Source of the DNA: Saprospiraceae bacterium
Lineage (GTDB): Bacteria; Bacteroidota; Bacteroidia; Chitinophagales; Saprospiraceae
Assembly (NCBI GenBank): GCA_020627705.1
Contig: JAHDGJ010000008.1
Location: 1 to 64,000, forward strand
DNA: 64,000 nt
Direction of reading: 5' to 3'
The notes beneath the pieces are model-generated. The model searched no databases. It saw only the letters and a list, made by a program, of their open reading frames with translations, and was not told where the DNA came from. The position numbers and the translations under genes are program-made. Shown piece by piece: positions 45,267 to 56,100 of this stretch. Numbering within the stretch: position 1 is the stretch's first letter; every line of letters starts with the position of its first letter.

Positions 45267-46665
45267 AAGAGCGCTTCTTGTTCAGATTCTGTTCATTTCA
45301 TTTTGTACCTCAATAATTGCTGGCGACGGAACCGTAGCCCATATTGATTCTATTGTAATTCGTGGTAACAAAAAAACTAAAGAAAGGATAGTCCATAGGG
45401 AATTGGATTTTAATGTAGGCGATAGTATCTCGGTAATTTCTTTTAAAGAAAGAATGGAGCTTAGTACCAAGAGACTTTACAATACCGGTCTTTTTAATTT
45501 GGTTGAAATCAGTTTCACAAATTTTAATGCTTCCACCAGCAATCTTACTGTTGTTATTGACCTTATTGAAAACCTATATATATACCCGGTACCAATTTTT
45601 GAGCTTGCTGACAGAAACTTTAATGTCTGGTGGAACGAACAGAATAGATCTTTTAAGAGAGTAAATTATGGTGTTAGACTGGATCATTTAAATACAACAG
45701 GTGCTCAAGACAGATTAAAAATAAAATTTCAGCGGGGATATACCCGGAAGTATGAAATCAAATATGACTATCCTTACATTTTTGGTGATGTTGGTTTAGG
45801 GGGAAGTATTTTTTATTCCGAACAAAAAGAAATTCCATACATAACACAAAACAACAAACCTCAGTTTTTTCAGGCCGCAGACGAACGTATTATGTTACGA
45901 AGGTTTAGGACAACTTTTGAATCTGTATATCGACCAAATCTGTATACTTGGCAAAATTTTAAAATCGAGTTTCATAGGAATTCCATTGACGAACTTGTGG
46001 CTCAAGATCTGAATCCAAACTATTTTTTAAATGGAAAAAGCTCTCTAAAGTTTTTTCTTTTGGAATACAACTTTGACTATAACAGAAGGGTATTTAATAT
46101 TTACCCGGAGGGAGGTTACAGAATTAATGTCAATATGAAAAAGGAGGGCTTAGGGATTTTTAATGAATTCAACAACCTACCTTTTTTTGTTGATGCAGAT
46201 TATCACATAAAATTGTTTGATGGATTAATATCTAGTACCAGAGCGAAGGCAAAAGCTAATTTGATACGGAATGAAGTTGCCTTTGCTAATAATACAGGCA
46301 TCGGATATGGAAATGATGTCGTAGGTGGATATGAACTCTATGTATTGGACGGAACGGACTATTTTTTAAACGAAAATCAATTGAAGTTTAGATTTTTCAA
46401 TAGAATGGTAGATTTTGGAAAAATAATGCCTGTTAAGGGATTTAAGAAACTAAACATTCAATTGTTTTTGCGGGCCAATTTTGATTTGGCTTATGTAAAC
46501 GAACCAACATATATAAACAGCAATAATTTAAATAATAAATGGATTATTGGTTATGGACCAGCTATTGATGTTTTACTTTTTCATAACTTTCTTTTCAAGT
46601 TTGAGTATAGTTATAATCAGCTTGGAGAATCGGGTTTGTATATTTCAAATTCTTTAGGTTTTTAA
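45259..46665 (+). CDS. Omp85-like outer-membrane protein with a single POTRA domain
   Basis: 468 residues. Signal peptide to about IIAG, one POTRA-like domain (about 25-105: AHIDSIVIRGNKKTKERIVHRELDF) and a beta-barrel ending in SNSLGF, with the C-terminal Phe used by the Bam machinery. Far shorter than BamA (five POTRA), so more like the small Omp85 relatives of unknown role. Starts inside the CBS gene and ends 1 bp before nadK. Confidence 0.78.
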   Translation: MFKRALLVQILFISFCTSIIAGDGTVAHIDSIVIRGNKKTKERIVHRELDFNVGDSISVISFKERMELSTKRLYNTGLFNLVEISFTNFNASTSNLTVVIDLIENLYIYPVPIFELADRNFNVWWNEQNRSFKRVNYGVRLDHLNTTGAQDRLKIKFQRGYTRKYEIKYDYPYIFGDVGLGGSIFYSEQKEIPYITQNNKPQFFQAADERIMLRRFRTTFESVYRPNLYTWQNFKIEFHRNSIDELVAQDLNPNYFLNGKSSLKFFLLEYNFDYNRRVFNIYPEGGYRINVNMKKEGLGIFNEFNNLPFFVDADYHIKLFDGLISSTRAKAKANLIRNEVAFANNTGIGYGNDVVGGYELYVLDGTDYFLNENQLKFRFFNRMVDFGKIMPVKGFKKLNIQLFLRANFDLAYVNEPTYINSNNLNNKWIIGYGPAIDVLLFHNFLFKFEYSYNQLGESGLYISNSLGF

Positions 46666-46666
46666 A

Positions 46667-47551
46667 ATGAAAGCGATACTATTTGGGCAAGTTGCCAAGA
46701 GTTCAGATCGTCCTCACATTGAAAGAGTGATCAATTGTCTCGTTTCGAGGGGGATTGTTTTTGCTTTGTATTCAGATTATCAAAAATCTATTAACGAGAT
46801 AGGGATTGATTTTAAATCCAATATCTGTATTGATAATTATGAGCAACTCAAGGCTTTTAACCCCAGCGTATTTATTTCTTTAGGAGGAGACGGCACCATT
46901 TTAAATGCCATGACTTTGATTAAGGATTTAGAAATCCCTGTTTTAGGAGTAAATCTAGGTAGATTAGGTTATTTGGCTAATGCCGAAAAACTCAAAATAG
47001 AAAACAGCATCGACCAAATAATAAAAGGCAATTACGCTGTAGAAAGCAGAACCATGATAGCCTTAGAAGCCAATAGAGAATTATTTGAGGATTATGCATT
47101 TGCCCTAAATGACCTAACTGTTTTGAAAAGAGACAATGCCTCCATGATATTAATTCATTGTAGCGTAAATGGCGAATTGCTAAACTCTTATTGGGCAGAT
47201 GGTATAATAGTTTCTACACCTACAGGATCAACCAGTTATTCTTTAAGTGTTGGAGGACCCATAATGGCACCAAACAGCAACAATTTTGTGATTTCTGCTG
47301 TTGCTCCTCATAACTTGACCGTAAGACCTATAGTTTTGCCAGATGATGTTGAGATTGAGATAAAAGTTGAAGGCCGTTCAGAAAACTACTTGGTCACATT
47401 GGATTCAAGAAATACAATCATAACTGAAGAGGATACACTAGTTATTCGTAAAGCAAAGCACAAGGCCAGGTTTATTGTTTTCGAAGACAATACATTTATT
47501 CAAACACTTCATAAAAAACTTAACTGGGGAAGTGATAAACGAAATGTATGA
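46667..47551 (+). CDS. nadK: NAD kinase
   Basis: 294 residues. GGDGTILNAM near 73 (catalytic Asp), GVNLGRLGYLAN, TPTGSTSYSLSVGGPIM and APHNLTVRPIVLPDD, all standard. It makes NADP from NAD and ATP. Sits in a tightly packed set (1-bp gap before, 4-bp overlap after). Confidence 0.95.
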   Translation: MKAILFGQVAKSSDRPHIERVINCLVSRGIVFALYSDYQKSINEIGIDFKSNICIDNYEQLKAFNPSVFISLGGDGTILNAMTLIKDLEIPVLGVNLGRLGYLANAEKLKIENSIDQIIKGNYAVESRTMIALEANRELFEDYAFALNDLTVLKRDNASMILIHCSVNGELLNSYWADGIIVSTPTGSTSYSLSVGGPIMAPNSNNFVISAVAPHNLTVRPIVLPDDVEIEIKVEGRSENYLVTLDSRNTIITEEDTLVIRKAKHKARFIVFEDNTFIQTLHKKLNWGSDKRNV

Positions 47552-48195
47552 CCAATAACGACCTTTCATATAATAGAGAAGTCTATATCCAGTATCACGA
47601 AATTCATGAAGAAAGCTTTAGAAGGCGCATAGATTTTTTTAATCAGAATCGAGAGAAAATCTCAAAACTCAATAAACAGGATCAGATCAAAGTTTTTCTT
47701 GATTTTTTGCTATGTCTTTTCAAAATTGGAGATTACGAAAGATTCCTAGACTATGTTGATGAACAGATTGAGAATGTAATAGAGTTTAATATTGTAGAAT
47801 TTAACGGTCTTGATATTTATTATCAACTAATCTTAAAGAAGTGTCAATGTTTTTTTTATCTCCATCGTGATGCCGAATGTGAAGCACTAGTCCCAGTGCT
47901 TTATCGCATGAATCCTAAGAACAAAATTCCACCACTAGTATTAAAAAAAGTATCTAAAAGACGACGAAGGGTGTGGTCCAATAAGATGAATGGTATTTCA
48001 ATCTTTTTAATTCTATTTACAGCCGTTTTGTTGTTTGTTGAATTGGTCGTTGTGAGACCTTTCTATATGAGTTATACCTCCTCTATTGAGCTCCTCAGAA
48101 ACAGTACCATCTTGTTTTCTTTCTTTCTTTTATTTGTCAACCAAGTTTTGATTCACTTTTTTTCAATTCAGGAAGTTAAGAGGCTACAGAAATAG
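47548..48195 (+). CDS. Membrane protein of unknown function
   Basis: 215 residues. A soluble, helical N-terminal part (about 1-140), a very basic patch (KKVSKRRRRVWSNK) and two C-terminal membrane segments (about 150-170 and 185-205). I do not recognise a family. Its start overlaps the nadK stop by 4 bp, so it is translated with NAD kinase. Confidence 0.65.
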   Translation: MTNNDLSYNREVYIQYHEIHEESFRRRIDFFNQNREKISKLNKQDQIKVFLDFLLCLFKIGDYERFLDYVDEQIENVIEFNIVEFNGLDIYYQLILKKCQCFFYLHRDAECEALVPVLYRMNPKNKIPPLVLKKVSKRRRRVWSNKMNGISIFLILFTAVLLFVELVVVRPFYMSYTSSIELLRNSTILFSFFLLFVNQVLIHFFSIQEVKRLQK

Positions 48196-48306
48196 CCATA
48201 TCTCTGTTTTTTGTCCTTTTGTCGAAAACCAAGGGTTAAGCATACATTATTTTTAGCTGAGACTCACACCTTTTGTACCTTTAGCTGATTCTAATCCACT
48301 ATTAAT

Positions 48307-50361
48307 ATGAAAAAATACAATTATTCTATTCTACTGTTAGGGCTACTTGTTTTGAGCCTTTACTCTTGTCAGGACAAAGAGACAACTGTTGAGAAAATTC
48401 CAGGTATCGTTTTAACAAACATGGACACCACAGCAAACCCGGCAAATGACTTTTTTAGATATGTCAACGGAGCATGGTTAGACAAAACAGAGATACCATC
48501 AGACAGATCAAGGTGGGGGAGTTTTGATGAATTAAGAAAAAAATCAAGTGAAAACACTTTAGCCGTTTTGAACGAAGCCATTGACAACGGGACATACTCA
48601 AAAGGAACCGATCAATATAAGGCTGCAGTTTTTTATCAATCTGCCATGGATACGATCACTAGGGACGAAATGGGTACAGAACCGCTCAAAGAGTATATTG
48701 ATCAAATCAATGCTATAAAAACGATAAGTGATGTCCAAAAGTATAATGCAAAAACCATTGCTTATGGGGGAAGAACGTTCTTTGATTTTGCTGTTTTCCC
48801 AGATTTAAAAAACAGCACCATAAATACTGCATATCTAACGGCTGGTTCTTTGGGATTGCCGGAGCGTGATTACTACATAAAAGAAGACGATGATTCTAAA
48901 GACATAAGAGATAAATACCTCACTCACATTCAAAGAATGTTGAAATATATTGATAATGGAAATGTTGAGGCTAAGTCAAAATCTATAATGGATATAGAAA
49001 CGAAGCTTGCAAGAATAATGATGTCCAAGGAGAAAAGAAGAAACCCCCTCAATCTTTACAACAAAAGATCAATGAGCGATTTATCCAAATTAGTTCCTTC
49101 TATTTCTTGGACTGGTTTTCTTAAGGACATAGGAGCCGGAGAAATGGATAGCATTATTGTAATGGATATTAAATATTATGAGGCATTGGAAGGTGTGATA
49201 AAAAGTACAAACAGCGAGGATTGGAAAAACTACCTTGTTTGGAACGAGTTTAACAATTCAGCCTCAATGTTATCAACAGAAATAGAAAGTGCGGATTTTG
49301 ATTTTTACGGAAAGGAACTTAGAGGAACTCCAGAACAACGACCAAGATGGGAAAGGGCTTTAGGTACAGCAAACGGAGTGATTGGTGAAGCTATTGGTAA
49401 ACTTTATGTCGATAAATATTTTCCGCCGGAGGCTAAAAGTAAAGCGGCCGATATGATTGAAAATATTCGAGCAGCTTTTAAAGATAGGATCAACAATCTG
49501 GAGTGGATGACTGACGAAACAAAGGTCAAGGCTCAAGAAAAATTGGCAAATATTACAGTTAAAATTGGCTATCCAGACAAATGGAAAGACTATAGTAAAA
49601 TGGATATAAAGTCTAAAGAAGATGGAGGAAGTTATATTTCTAACATCATTGCTGCATCCAAATATGGCTTCCAAGAACAACTGGACAAACTAGGAAAAGA
49701 GGTAGATAAAACAGAATGGGGAATGTCACCTCAAACCGTAAACGCATACTACAACCCGTTGAATAATGAGATCGTTTTTCCTGCCGCCATTTTGCAACCT
49801 CCTTTTTATAACTATCAAGCAGATGAGGCTGTTAATTACGGGGGCATAGGTGCAGTGATTGGCCACGAAATTTCGCATGGTTTTGATGATTCGGGAAGTA
49901 GATTTGATGCTCAAGGCAATATGATAAATTGGTGGACAGATGAAGACAGAGAAAGTTTTGAAGAAAGAAATCAAGTACTGATTGATCAATTTAATAACTA
50001 TGAAGCCTTACCTGGAGTTTTTGTAAATGGCGAATTTACGCTTGGAGAAAACATAGGAGACTTAGGAGGAATTCAGGCAGCATATGATGGTCTTCAAAAG
50101 CATTTTACTTCAAAAGGCAAGCCGGAGGCAATAGATGGATTTACTGCCGAACAGAGATTTTTTATGTCTTGGGGTACAATATGGAGAACTAAGATGAGAG
50201 ATGAGGAATTACAAAATCGAATCAAAACAGATCCACATTCCCCTGGAAACTTCAGAGCCATCGGACCGATTTCGAACCTTCAAGTATTTTATGATGCTTT
50301 TGGTGTAAAAGAAGGTGATGCCTTATTTAGAAAAGAAGAGGAACGAGTTAAGATCTGGTAG
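48307..50361 (+). CDS. M13-family metalloendopeptidase (PepO/neprilysin-like), lipoprotein
   Basis: 684 residues. Lipoprotein signal (LLVLSLYSC). N-terminal M13 domain from DTTANPANDFFRYVNGAWLDK, catalytic HEISHGFDDSG near 518, third ligand in GENIGDLGGIQAAYD near 580, and the terminal DPHSPGNFRAIGPISN motif. It degrades peptides on the periplasmic or outer-membrane face. A possible -7 box TACCTTTA is at 48276-48283. Ends 22 bp before a strong terminator. Confidence 0.93.
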   Translation: MKKYNYSILLLGLLVLSLYSCQDKETTVEKIPGIVLTNMDTTANPANDFFRYVNGAWLDKTEIPSDRSRWGSFDELRKKSSENTLAVLNEAIDNGTYSKGTDQYKAAVFYQSAMDTITRDEMGTEPLKEYIDQINAIKTISDVQKYNAKTIAYGGRTFFDFAVFPDLKNSTINTAYLTAGSLGLPERDYYIKEDDDSKDIRDKYLTHIQRMLKYIDNGNVEAKSKSIMDIETKLARIMMSKEKRRNPLNLYNKRSMSDLSKLVPSISWTGFLKDIGAGEMDSIIVMDIKYYEALEGVIKSTNSEDWKNYLVWNEFNNSASMLSTEIESADFDFYGKELRGTPEQRPRWERALGTANGVIGEAIGKLYVDKYFPPEAKSKAADMIENIRAAFKDRINNLEWMTDETKVKAQEKLANITVKIGYPDKWKDYSKMDIKSKEDGGSYISNIIAASKYGFQEQLDKLGKEVDKTEWGMSPQTVNAYYNPLNNEIVFPAAILQPPFYNYQADEAVNYGGIGAVIGHEISHGFDDSGSRFDAQGNMINWWTDEDRESFEERNQVLIDQFNNYEALPGVFVNGEFTLGENIGDLGGIQAAYDGLQKHFTSKGKPEAIDGFTAEQRFFMSWGTIWRTKMRDEELQNRIKTDPHSPGNFRAIGPISNLQVFYDAFGVKEGDALFRKEEERVKIW

Positions 50362-50383
50362 AGAACAAACAACGAATTAACTT

Positions 50384-50415
50384 AGGGGTTCTTTTAAATA
50401 GGAACCCCTTTTTTT
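50384..50415 (+). terminator. Intrinsic terminator whose T-tract touches the next start codon
   Basis: Stem AGGGGTTC / GAACCCCT with a short A/T loop, then seven T (50409-50415). The next base is the A of the ATG of the MBL-fold gene. It ends the M13 peptidase transcript. Confidence 0.88.
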
Positions 50416-51450
50416 ATGCTCATTATTTTTCTTTTTATTTTAAGTCTGGTGGTATTAACTCTTTGTATTGGTAAACTCTTATCTACCAAACCATATCATG
50501 GACCAGTTACGGATCATTTTAATGGACATAGATTTAAAAATCCTAGCAAAAGATCAGCCAAGGGATTTAAAGATGTTTTTAAGTACATTAGGAAGCGACA
50601 GAAAGACAAATGGCCTAAGTTTGAGAATCCATATGTTAGGAAAACAAAGGTGGAGGATGCCAATGAACATGAAATCAAAATTCACTTCGTAAACCACAGC
50701 AGTTTTTTAATTCAGATAGGGAGTGTAAATATTTTAACTGACCCTATATGGTCAGAATACTGCAGTCCAGTGCCCTTGCCTATGCTCAAACGAAAGCGGC
50801 CGCCAGGGATAATGTTTGACAAACTTCCAAGAATAGATTTAGTTTTAATCAGCCACAACCATTATGATCATTTGGATAAAAAAACAATCAAACGAATAAC
50901 CAAAACACATGATCCAATGGCCATCACCTGTTTAGGTAACGCAAATACAATTAAATCAATGGGGATATCTAGTGTTTTGGAACTGGACTGGTGGCAGCGT
51001 AACCAATTTCAAAACATAGAAATAGAAGCAGTACCAGCCAATCACTTTTCTAGTCGAGGCACTTTTGATCGCAACACATCACTTTGGTGTGGATTTATTA
51101 TTCGATCCGGTAAAAAGCAGATTTATTTCGTGGGCGATACGGGCTACGGAAGTACTTTTAATACTATAGGACAAAAATATGGTGCTATGGACTTGTCTTT
51201 AATCCCTATTGGAGCATATAAACCAAGATGGTTTATGAGTCCTATTCATATTTCACCTCAAGAGGCAGTACAGTTACACAAAGATGTAAAAAGCAAAAAG
51301 TCGATAGCGATGCACTACGGGACTTTCGCATTGGCGGATGATTCGCCGGATCGGGCAATTAATGAATTCAAAACAGCAAGAGACTTGGAGTCAATTTCTG
51401 AAGATGAATTTTTGATCTTGGAAGAAGGTAGGTGTTTTCAACTCACTTGA
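50416..51450 (+). CDS. MBL-fold hydrolase, UlaG/NAPE-PLD-like, membrane-anchored
   Basis: 344 residues. An N-terminal membrane segment (about 2-20), then the metallo-beta-lactamase fold: NHSSFLIQIGSVNILTDPIW, metal site SHNHYDHLDK near 144-153, PANHFSSRG and FVGDTGYGS. This resembles the UlaG/NAPE-phospholipase D group; the substrate is unknown. The ATG follows directly on a terminator T-tract. Its 3' end overlaps truA by 13 bp (convergent). Confidence 0.83.
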   Translation: MLIIFLFILSLVVLTLCIGKLLSTKPYHGPVTDHFNGHRFKNPSKRSAKGFKDVFKYIRKRQKDKWPKFENPYVRKTKVEDANEHEIKIHFVNHSSFLIQIGSVNILTDPIWSEYCSPVPLPMLKRKRPPGIMFDKLPRIDLVLISHNHYDHLDKKTIKRITKTHDPMAITCLGNANTIKSMGISSVLELDWWQRNQFQNIEIEAVPANHFSSRGTFDRNTSLWCGFIIRSGKKQIYFVGDTGYGSTFNTIGQKYGAMDLSLIPIGAYKPRWFMSPIHISPQEAVQLHKDVKSKKSIAMHYGTFALADDSPDRAINEFKTARDLESISEDEFLILEEGRCFQLT

Positions 51451-52238
51451 GAGAGCCCATCTAAAAGTACGGAACTTACTTTTTGAATAGGCGCAATTTT
51501 GAGAGAATTGTATTTGACCTGAGTTAAAAACAGTCCTTGAGGATAGGCAGATTGAACTTCCAAGGGATTTTCACCCGTTTTTAGAATTTCTATAAACTTT
51601 TCTACAGTAAAATTATCGCCACAAATTTCTAAGAAGTAGAACATCAAGATTCTAATCATCCCTCTTAAAAACCTATTCGCTGCAATTTCGAAGCAGTATC
51701 TGCCGGTATTTTCATTTTGGTAAAGAGAGATAGCATGAATGGTACAACGTGTACTATCATGACTTTGAGGAGATTTACAAAAGCCAGCAAACTCAGTATT
51801 GTTTGCAATGTCACTTTTGATAGCATTAAAATGATTGGCTACATTTTTAATCTTGGGATAATAGGCGCTTATTTCATTTATAAAAGGATTTTTCGACGTA
51901 TGGAAAAAATACCTGTAAACTCTTGAAGTGGCGTCAAAGCGAGCATTAAACTTTTCATCTACTGCTACAATGCTGTGAATTTTAATGTCCTGGGAAACCA
52001 TTTTATTGAGTTTATAGACCCAATTGTCTTGCTTTGAGTGCGCAGAAAAATGTGCAATATATTGTTCTGAATGCACGCCTTTATCTGTTCTTCCGCATCC
52101 GTGTATCCTAATATCTCCTTTGCAAAGCTTTGATAATTGGGTTTCAATATTTTCTTGAATGGTGTTGTTTGTGTTGACTTGTCTTTGCCAACCACTGAAA
52201 CGTGTGCCATTATATGCAAGATGAAGTAGAAATTTCAT
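51438..52238 (-). CDS. truA: tRNA pseudouridine38-40 synthase
   Basis: 266 residues. Catalytic Asp in IHGCGRTDKGVHSEQYIAHF, YNGTRFSGWQRQVNTNNTIQ near the N-terminus, and FLRGMIRILM. It modifies the anticodon arm of several tRNAs. The only minus-strand gene to the right of the origin-like region. Confidence 0.94.
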   Translation of the reverse strand: MKFLLHLAYNGTRFSGWQRQVNTNNTIQENIETQLSKLCKGDIRIHGCGRTDKGVHSEQYIAHFSAHSKQDNWVYKLNKMVSQDIKIHSIVAVDEKFNARFDATSRVYRYFFHTSKNPFINEISAYYPKIKNVANHFNAIKSDIANNTEFAGFCKSPQSHDSTRCTIHAISLYQNENTGRYCFEIAANRFLRGMIRILMFYFLEICGDNFTVEKFIEILKTGENPLEVQSAYPQGLFLTQVKYNSLKIAPIQKVSSVLLDGLSQVS

Positions 52239-52318
52239 TAATATCGAAGGTAGTCAATGACATACTGTCATAAAAACATGGATGGTATAGATTTAGCCGC
52301 TATAGAGTTGGAATGCGT

Positions 52319-52326
52319 TATTTTTG
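52319..52326 (+). promoter_or_regulatory. -7 promoter element of secA
   Basis: TATTTTTG, an exact TAnnTTTG match, 19 bp before the secA ATG. The upstream -33 box is poor (TTTA, spacing too long). Confidence 0.55.
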
Positions 52327-52345
52327 TAATCCAATCAAGAAATAG

Positions 52346-55300
52346 ATGTTCAATTTTATAAAGAAAGTATTCGGTACAAAGTACGACAGAGATGTAAGGG
52401 AGTATTCTCCCGTTGTTGATGAAATAAATGAATATTTCGATTCTTATTCTTCTCTTTCCAACGATGAACTACGAAATCACACAGTGGTTTATAGGCAAAG
52501 AATTAGCGACCACCTAAGCGGAATAAACGAAGATATTGACAAACTCAAAGCAGAGGCAGCAGAAGAATCGGACCTAGAGGCTAGAGAAGAGTTGTTCAAT
52601 GATGTGGACGAATTGATCAAAGAGCGAGACAAACACCTAGAAGAAATTTTAAAAGAAATACTACCTGAAGCCTTTGCTACTGTGAAAGAGACGGCAAGAA
52701 GGTTTAAGGAAAACACCACCATAGAGGTTAGTGCCAATGATTATGATCGAGATCTCGCGGCTAAAAATGATTTTGTAACCATTGACGGGGCAAAGGCTAT
52801 TTGGAAAAATTCATGGACAGCAGCCGGTGGAGACATCACTTGGAATATGTTGCATTACGACGTGCAATTAATTGGTGGAATGGTTTTGCATGATGGCAAA
52901 ATTGCCGAGATGCAAACAGGGGAAGGAAAAACACTAGTAGCGACACTACCTGCTTATTTAAATGGACTCACAGGAATGGGTGTTCACGTGATCACGGTCA
53001 ATGATTATTTAGCAAGAAGAGACTGTGAATGGATAGGACCCATTTTCCAGTTTTTAGGACTAACTATAGATTGTATAGATCGTTATAAACCACATTCGGA
53101 ACAAAGAAAGAAAGCCTATACTGCCGACATAACATACGGAACCAACAACGAATTTGGTTTTGATTATTTGAGGGATAATATGGTGCGCTCTCCGAGCGAA
53201 CTGGTGCAAAAGAAGCATCACTTTTCTATGGTAGATGAGGTGGATTCTGTGTTGATTGATGATGCCAGGACTCCGCTTATTATCTCCGGACCAGTTCCTC
53301 AAGGTTCTGAGATTCAAGAATATCAAAATTTAAAGCCAAAAGTAGAACGGCTCGTAAGTGAGCAGAAGAAGATGGCAAGTAATTTTTTATCTGAGGCCAA
53401 GAGATTATTTAAAGAAGGTGACACAGGTTATGAGGAAGGGGAGTGTGGAATGTCTCTTCTCAGGGCATACAGAGCGCTACCCAAATACAGGCCTTTAATC
53501 AAATTTTTAAGTGAGGATGGGGTAAAAGTTACTTTGCAAAAAGCCGAAAACTTTTACATGGCCGAACAAAACAAAAACATGCATCTGGTTGATGCTCCTT
53601 TGTTGTTTACCATTGATGAAAAAAACAGGCAAGTTGAACTAACAGAAAACGGGTCAGAGTTTTTGGCAAAAGGAGAGAACGATTCTGAATTTTTTGTGAT
53701 GCCAGACATCGCTTCTGACATGCAGGAATTAGAAGAAAGAGAAGCAGAAGGTGGCGTAAAATTGTCTTCAGAACGCGATGAAATCATTGAAAACTATTCG
53801 ATTAAATCAAAGAGACTTCATTCGGTAAGTCAGTTGTTGAAAGCATATACTTTATTTGAGAAAGACGAAGAGTATGTTGTGTTGGACAACCAAGTTAAAA
53901 TTGTAGATGAGTCCACAGGTCGAATGATGGAAGGAAGAAGATATTCTGACGGACTTCACCAAGCTTTAGAGGCCAAAGAAAACGTAAAAGTTGGACAAAT
54001 CACTCAAACCTATGCTACCATAACGCTTCAAAATTATTTCAGAATGTACCATAAGCTGGCTGGTATGACAGGTACTGCAGAAACAGAGGCAAGTGAGTTT
54101 TGGGAAATATACAAACTGGATGTTGTTGTTATTCCTACCAACAGACCAATTATTAGAGATGATAGAGAAGACTTGGTGTATAAAACCGCAAGGGAAAAGT
54201 TTAATGCGGTAATCGATGAAATAGATGAACTCACCGCCCAAGGTAGACCAGTGCTTGTGGGGACTACCTCGGTTGACATTTCCGAAAAGTTAAGCAGAAT
54301 GTTAAAACTGCGAGGCATTGATCACAATGTTCTCAACGCCAAACAACACCAACGAGAGGCGGATATTGTAGCAGAAGCAGGTCGACCAGGAAAGGTAACG
54401 ATTGCCACAAATATGGCAGGAAGAGGAACTGACATCAAATTAAGCCAAGAGGTGAAAGATGCTGGCGGTTTAGCAATTATTGCCACCGAAAGACATGATT
54501 CACGACGGGTTGATAGACAGTTGCGAGGGCGTGCGGGAAGACAAGGAGATCCGGGTTCATCACAGTTTTATATATCACTGGAAGACAACCTAATGAGGCT
54601 GTTTCAATCGGATAGATTGGCTAAAGTCATGGATCGAATGGGCCATCAAGAAGGGGAGGTGTTGCAGCATTCAATGGTATCAAAATCTCTAGAAAGGGCG
54701 CAGAAAAAAGTCGAAGAAAATAACTTTGGAATTCGTAAAAGGTTGCTTGAGTATGATGATGTAATGAACATCCAAAGAGGAGCGATTTACAAGCGAAGAA
54801 AAAATGCCTTGAATGGAGAACGCCTTGCCGTGGACCTAAACAATATGTTTGGAGGCTTAATTGAAAACATGGTGGTTGATTTTAAGAACCAAGGAGATTT
54901 TGATGGTTTTAGAAATTCCTCGCTATCTTCCATTGGAGTAGACCCGAATATTGAAGAAGCGTTTTTTAATGAAGCCCCGGAGCAAGAGGTAATTGATTCG
55001 TTTCAGGAATATGTAGACGAGCAGTATAACCGTAAATCAGAACAAATAACTCAAATGTTATTGCCGGTTATTAAGAGAGTTTACGAAAATGAAGGTCATA
55101 AGTATAAGCGAATAGCAATACCGTTTACAGATGGTCGTGCAAAGCCTTTAAATATAGCAGCGGACTTAAAAGAAGCCATTGACAGTGATGGAAAAACCAT
55201 CATGAAAGATATCGAGAAAGCAGTTACGCTTGCCTTAATTGATGATTCTTGGAAGGAGCACTTGAGGTCAATGGACGAATTAAAAGAAACAGTGCAAAGT

Positions 55301-55651
55301 GCAAGTTTTGAGCAAAAGGATCCATTGGTAATTTATAAAATGGAGGCTTTTGATCTGTTTGAGCAATTTATAGGAAAGGTAAATTTTGAGGTTTGTTCTT
55401 ATTTGATGAAAGGCAAACTACTTATTGGTGCGCCTGAAGACATCAAAGAGGCAAAAGAGCAAAAAACAGATTTAACTAAAGTCAGAACAAGTAAGGAAGA
55501 TTTGGCAAGAAGAAGAGCGGCATTGTCTGCCGGAGGAAGACTACCAAAACCTGAGACTTTTAAGCGTACAGAAAAAAAAGTAGGAAGAAATGACCCTTGT
55601 CCATGTGGAAGTGGTAAGAAATATAAAAAATGCCACGGATTAGGCGCTTAA
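52346..55651 (+). CDS. secA: Preprotein translocase ATPase SecA
   Basis: 1101 residues, longer than the ~900 of E. coli SecA because of extra segments near residues 40-115 and about 335-500, as in other Bacteroidetes. Walker [18 protein letters not shown] near 191, [56 protein letters not shown], and the C-terminal zinc tail [14 protein letters not shown]. It drives protein export through SecYEG. Confidence 0.96.
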   Translation: MFNFIKKVFGTKYDRDVREYSPVVDEINEYFDSYSSLSNDELRNHTVVYRQRISDHLSGINEDIDKLKAEAAEESDLEAREELFNDVDELIKERDKHLEEILKEILPEAFATVKETARRFKENTTIEVSANDYDRDLAAKNDFVTIDGAKAIWKNSWTAAGGDITWNMLHYDVQLIGGMVLHDGKIAEMQTGEGKTLVATLPAYLNGLTGMGVHVITVNDYLARRDCEWIGPIFQFLGLTIDCIDRYKPHSEQRKKAYTADITYGTNNEFGFDYLRDNMVRSPSELVQKKHHFSMVDEVDSVLIDDARTPLIISGPVPQGSEIQEYQNLKPKVERLVSEQKKMASNFLSEAKRLFKEGDTGYEEGECGMSLLRAYRALPKYRPLIKFLSEDGVKVTLQKAENFYMAEQNKNMHLVDAPLLFTIDEKNRQVELTENGSEFLAKGENDSEFFVMPDIASDMQELEEREAEGGVKLSSERDEIIENYSIKSKRLHSVSQLLKAYTLFEKDEEYVVLDNQVKIVDESTGRMMEGRRYSDGLHQALEAKENVKVGQITQTYATITLQNYFRMYHKLAGMTGTAETEASEFWEIYKLDVVVIPTNRPIIRDDREDLVYKTAREKFNAVIDEIDELTAQGRPVLVGTTSVDISEKLSRMLKLRGIDHNVLNAKQHQREADIVAEAGRPGKVTIATNMAGRGTDIKLSQEVKDAGGLAIIATERHDSRRVDRQLRGRAGRQGDPGSSQFYISLEDNLMRLFQSDRLAKVMDRMGHQEGEVLQHSMVSKSLERAQKKVEENNFGIRKRLLEYDDVMNIQRGAIYKRRKNALNGERLAVDLNNMFGGLIENMVVDFKNQGDFDGFRNSSLSSIGVDPNIEEAFFNEAPEQEVIDSFQEYVDEQYNRKSEQITQMLLPVIKRVYENEGHKYKRIAIPFTDGRAKPLNIAADLKEAIDSDGKTIMKDIEKAVTLALIDDSWKEHLRSMDELKETVQSASFEQKDPLVIYKMEAFDLFEQFIGKVNFEVCSYLMKGKLLIGAPEDIKEAKEQKTDLTKVRTSKEDLARRRAALSAGGRLPKPETFKRTEKKVGRNDPCPCGSGKKYKKCHGLGA

Positions 55652-55707
55652 GTGATTATATCAAAAAGGAAAAGGATTCGTTACTTTAGTACAATTAATG
55701 TAGACTT

Positions 55708-56094
55708 ATGAAAGCAGTTGTCCCTTGTTTGTTTTTTGTTCTTCTTGGATTTTTGAGCTTTGGTCAAATTCAAGTGGTAGAGGATCAAGACATAAGCTCT
55801 TTAATGTCTAAGTTCCTAACTAAAAACCAATTGCAAGAAAATGTAAAGGCTTGGAGAATTCAGATTATAACGACTTCTGATAGAAGGGAAATGCAAAACA
55901 CTCAGTATCGCTTTGGACAAGACTTTCCTTCTATGCAAATGTCTTGGAAGCATGTCCCACCGTATTATAAGGTAACTGTGGGTGCTTGGAGGGATAAAAT
56001 TTCTTGTGATGCTTTTTTGGCCCAATTAAAACGATCTTTTCCGTTGGCAATACCCGTAGTAGAAAGTATACCTAAGGTAGAGTTCTTAAATTAA
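55708..56094 (+). CDS. Small secreted SPOR-domain-like protein
   Basis: 128 residues: signal peptide MKAVVPCLFFVLLGFLSFGQ, then a short SPOR-like fold (AWRIQIITTSDRREMQ, PPYYKVTVGAWRDKISCDAFLAQLKRSFPLAIPV). SPOR domains bind denuded peptidoglycan at division sites. A -7 like TACTTTAG lies at 55682-55689. RodA follows 6 bp later, supporting a cell-wall role. Confidence 0.75.
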   Translation: MKAVVPCLFFVLLGFLSFGQIQVVEDQDISSLMSKFLTKNQLQENVKAWRIQIITTSDRREMQNTQYRFGQDFPSMQMSWKHVPPYYKVTVGAWRDKISCDAFLAQLKRSFPLAIPVVESIPKVEFLN

Positions 56095-56100
56095 TATTTC

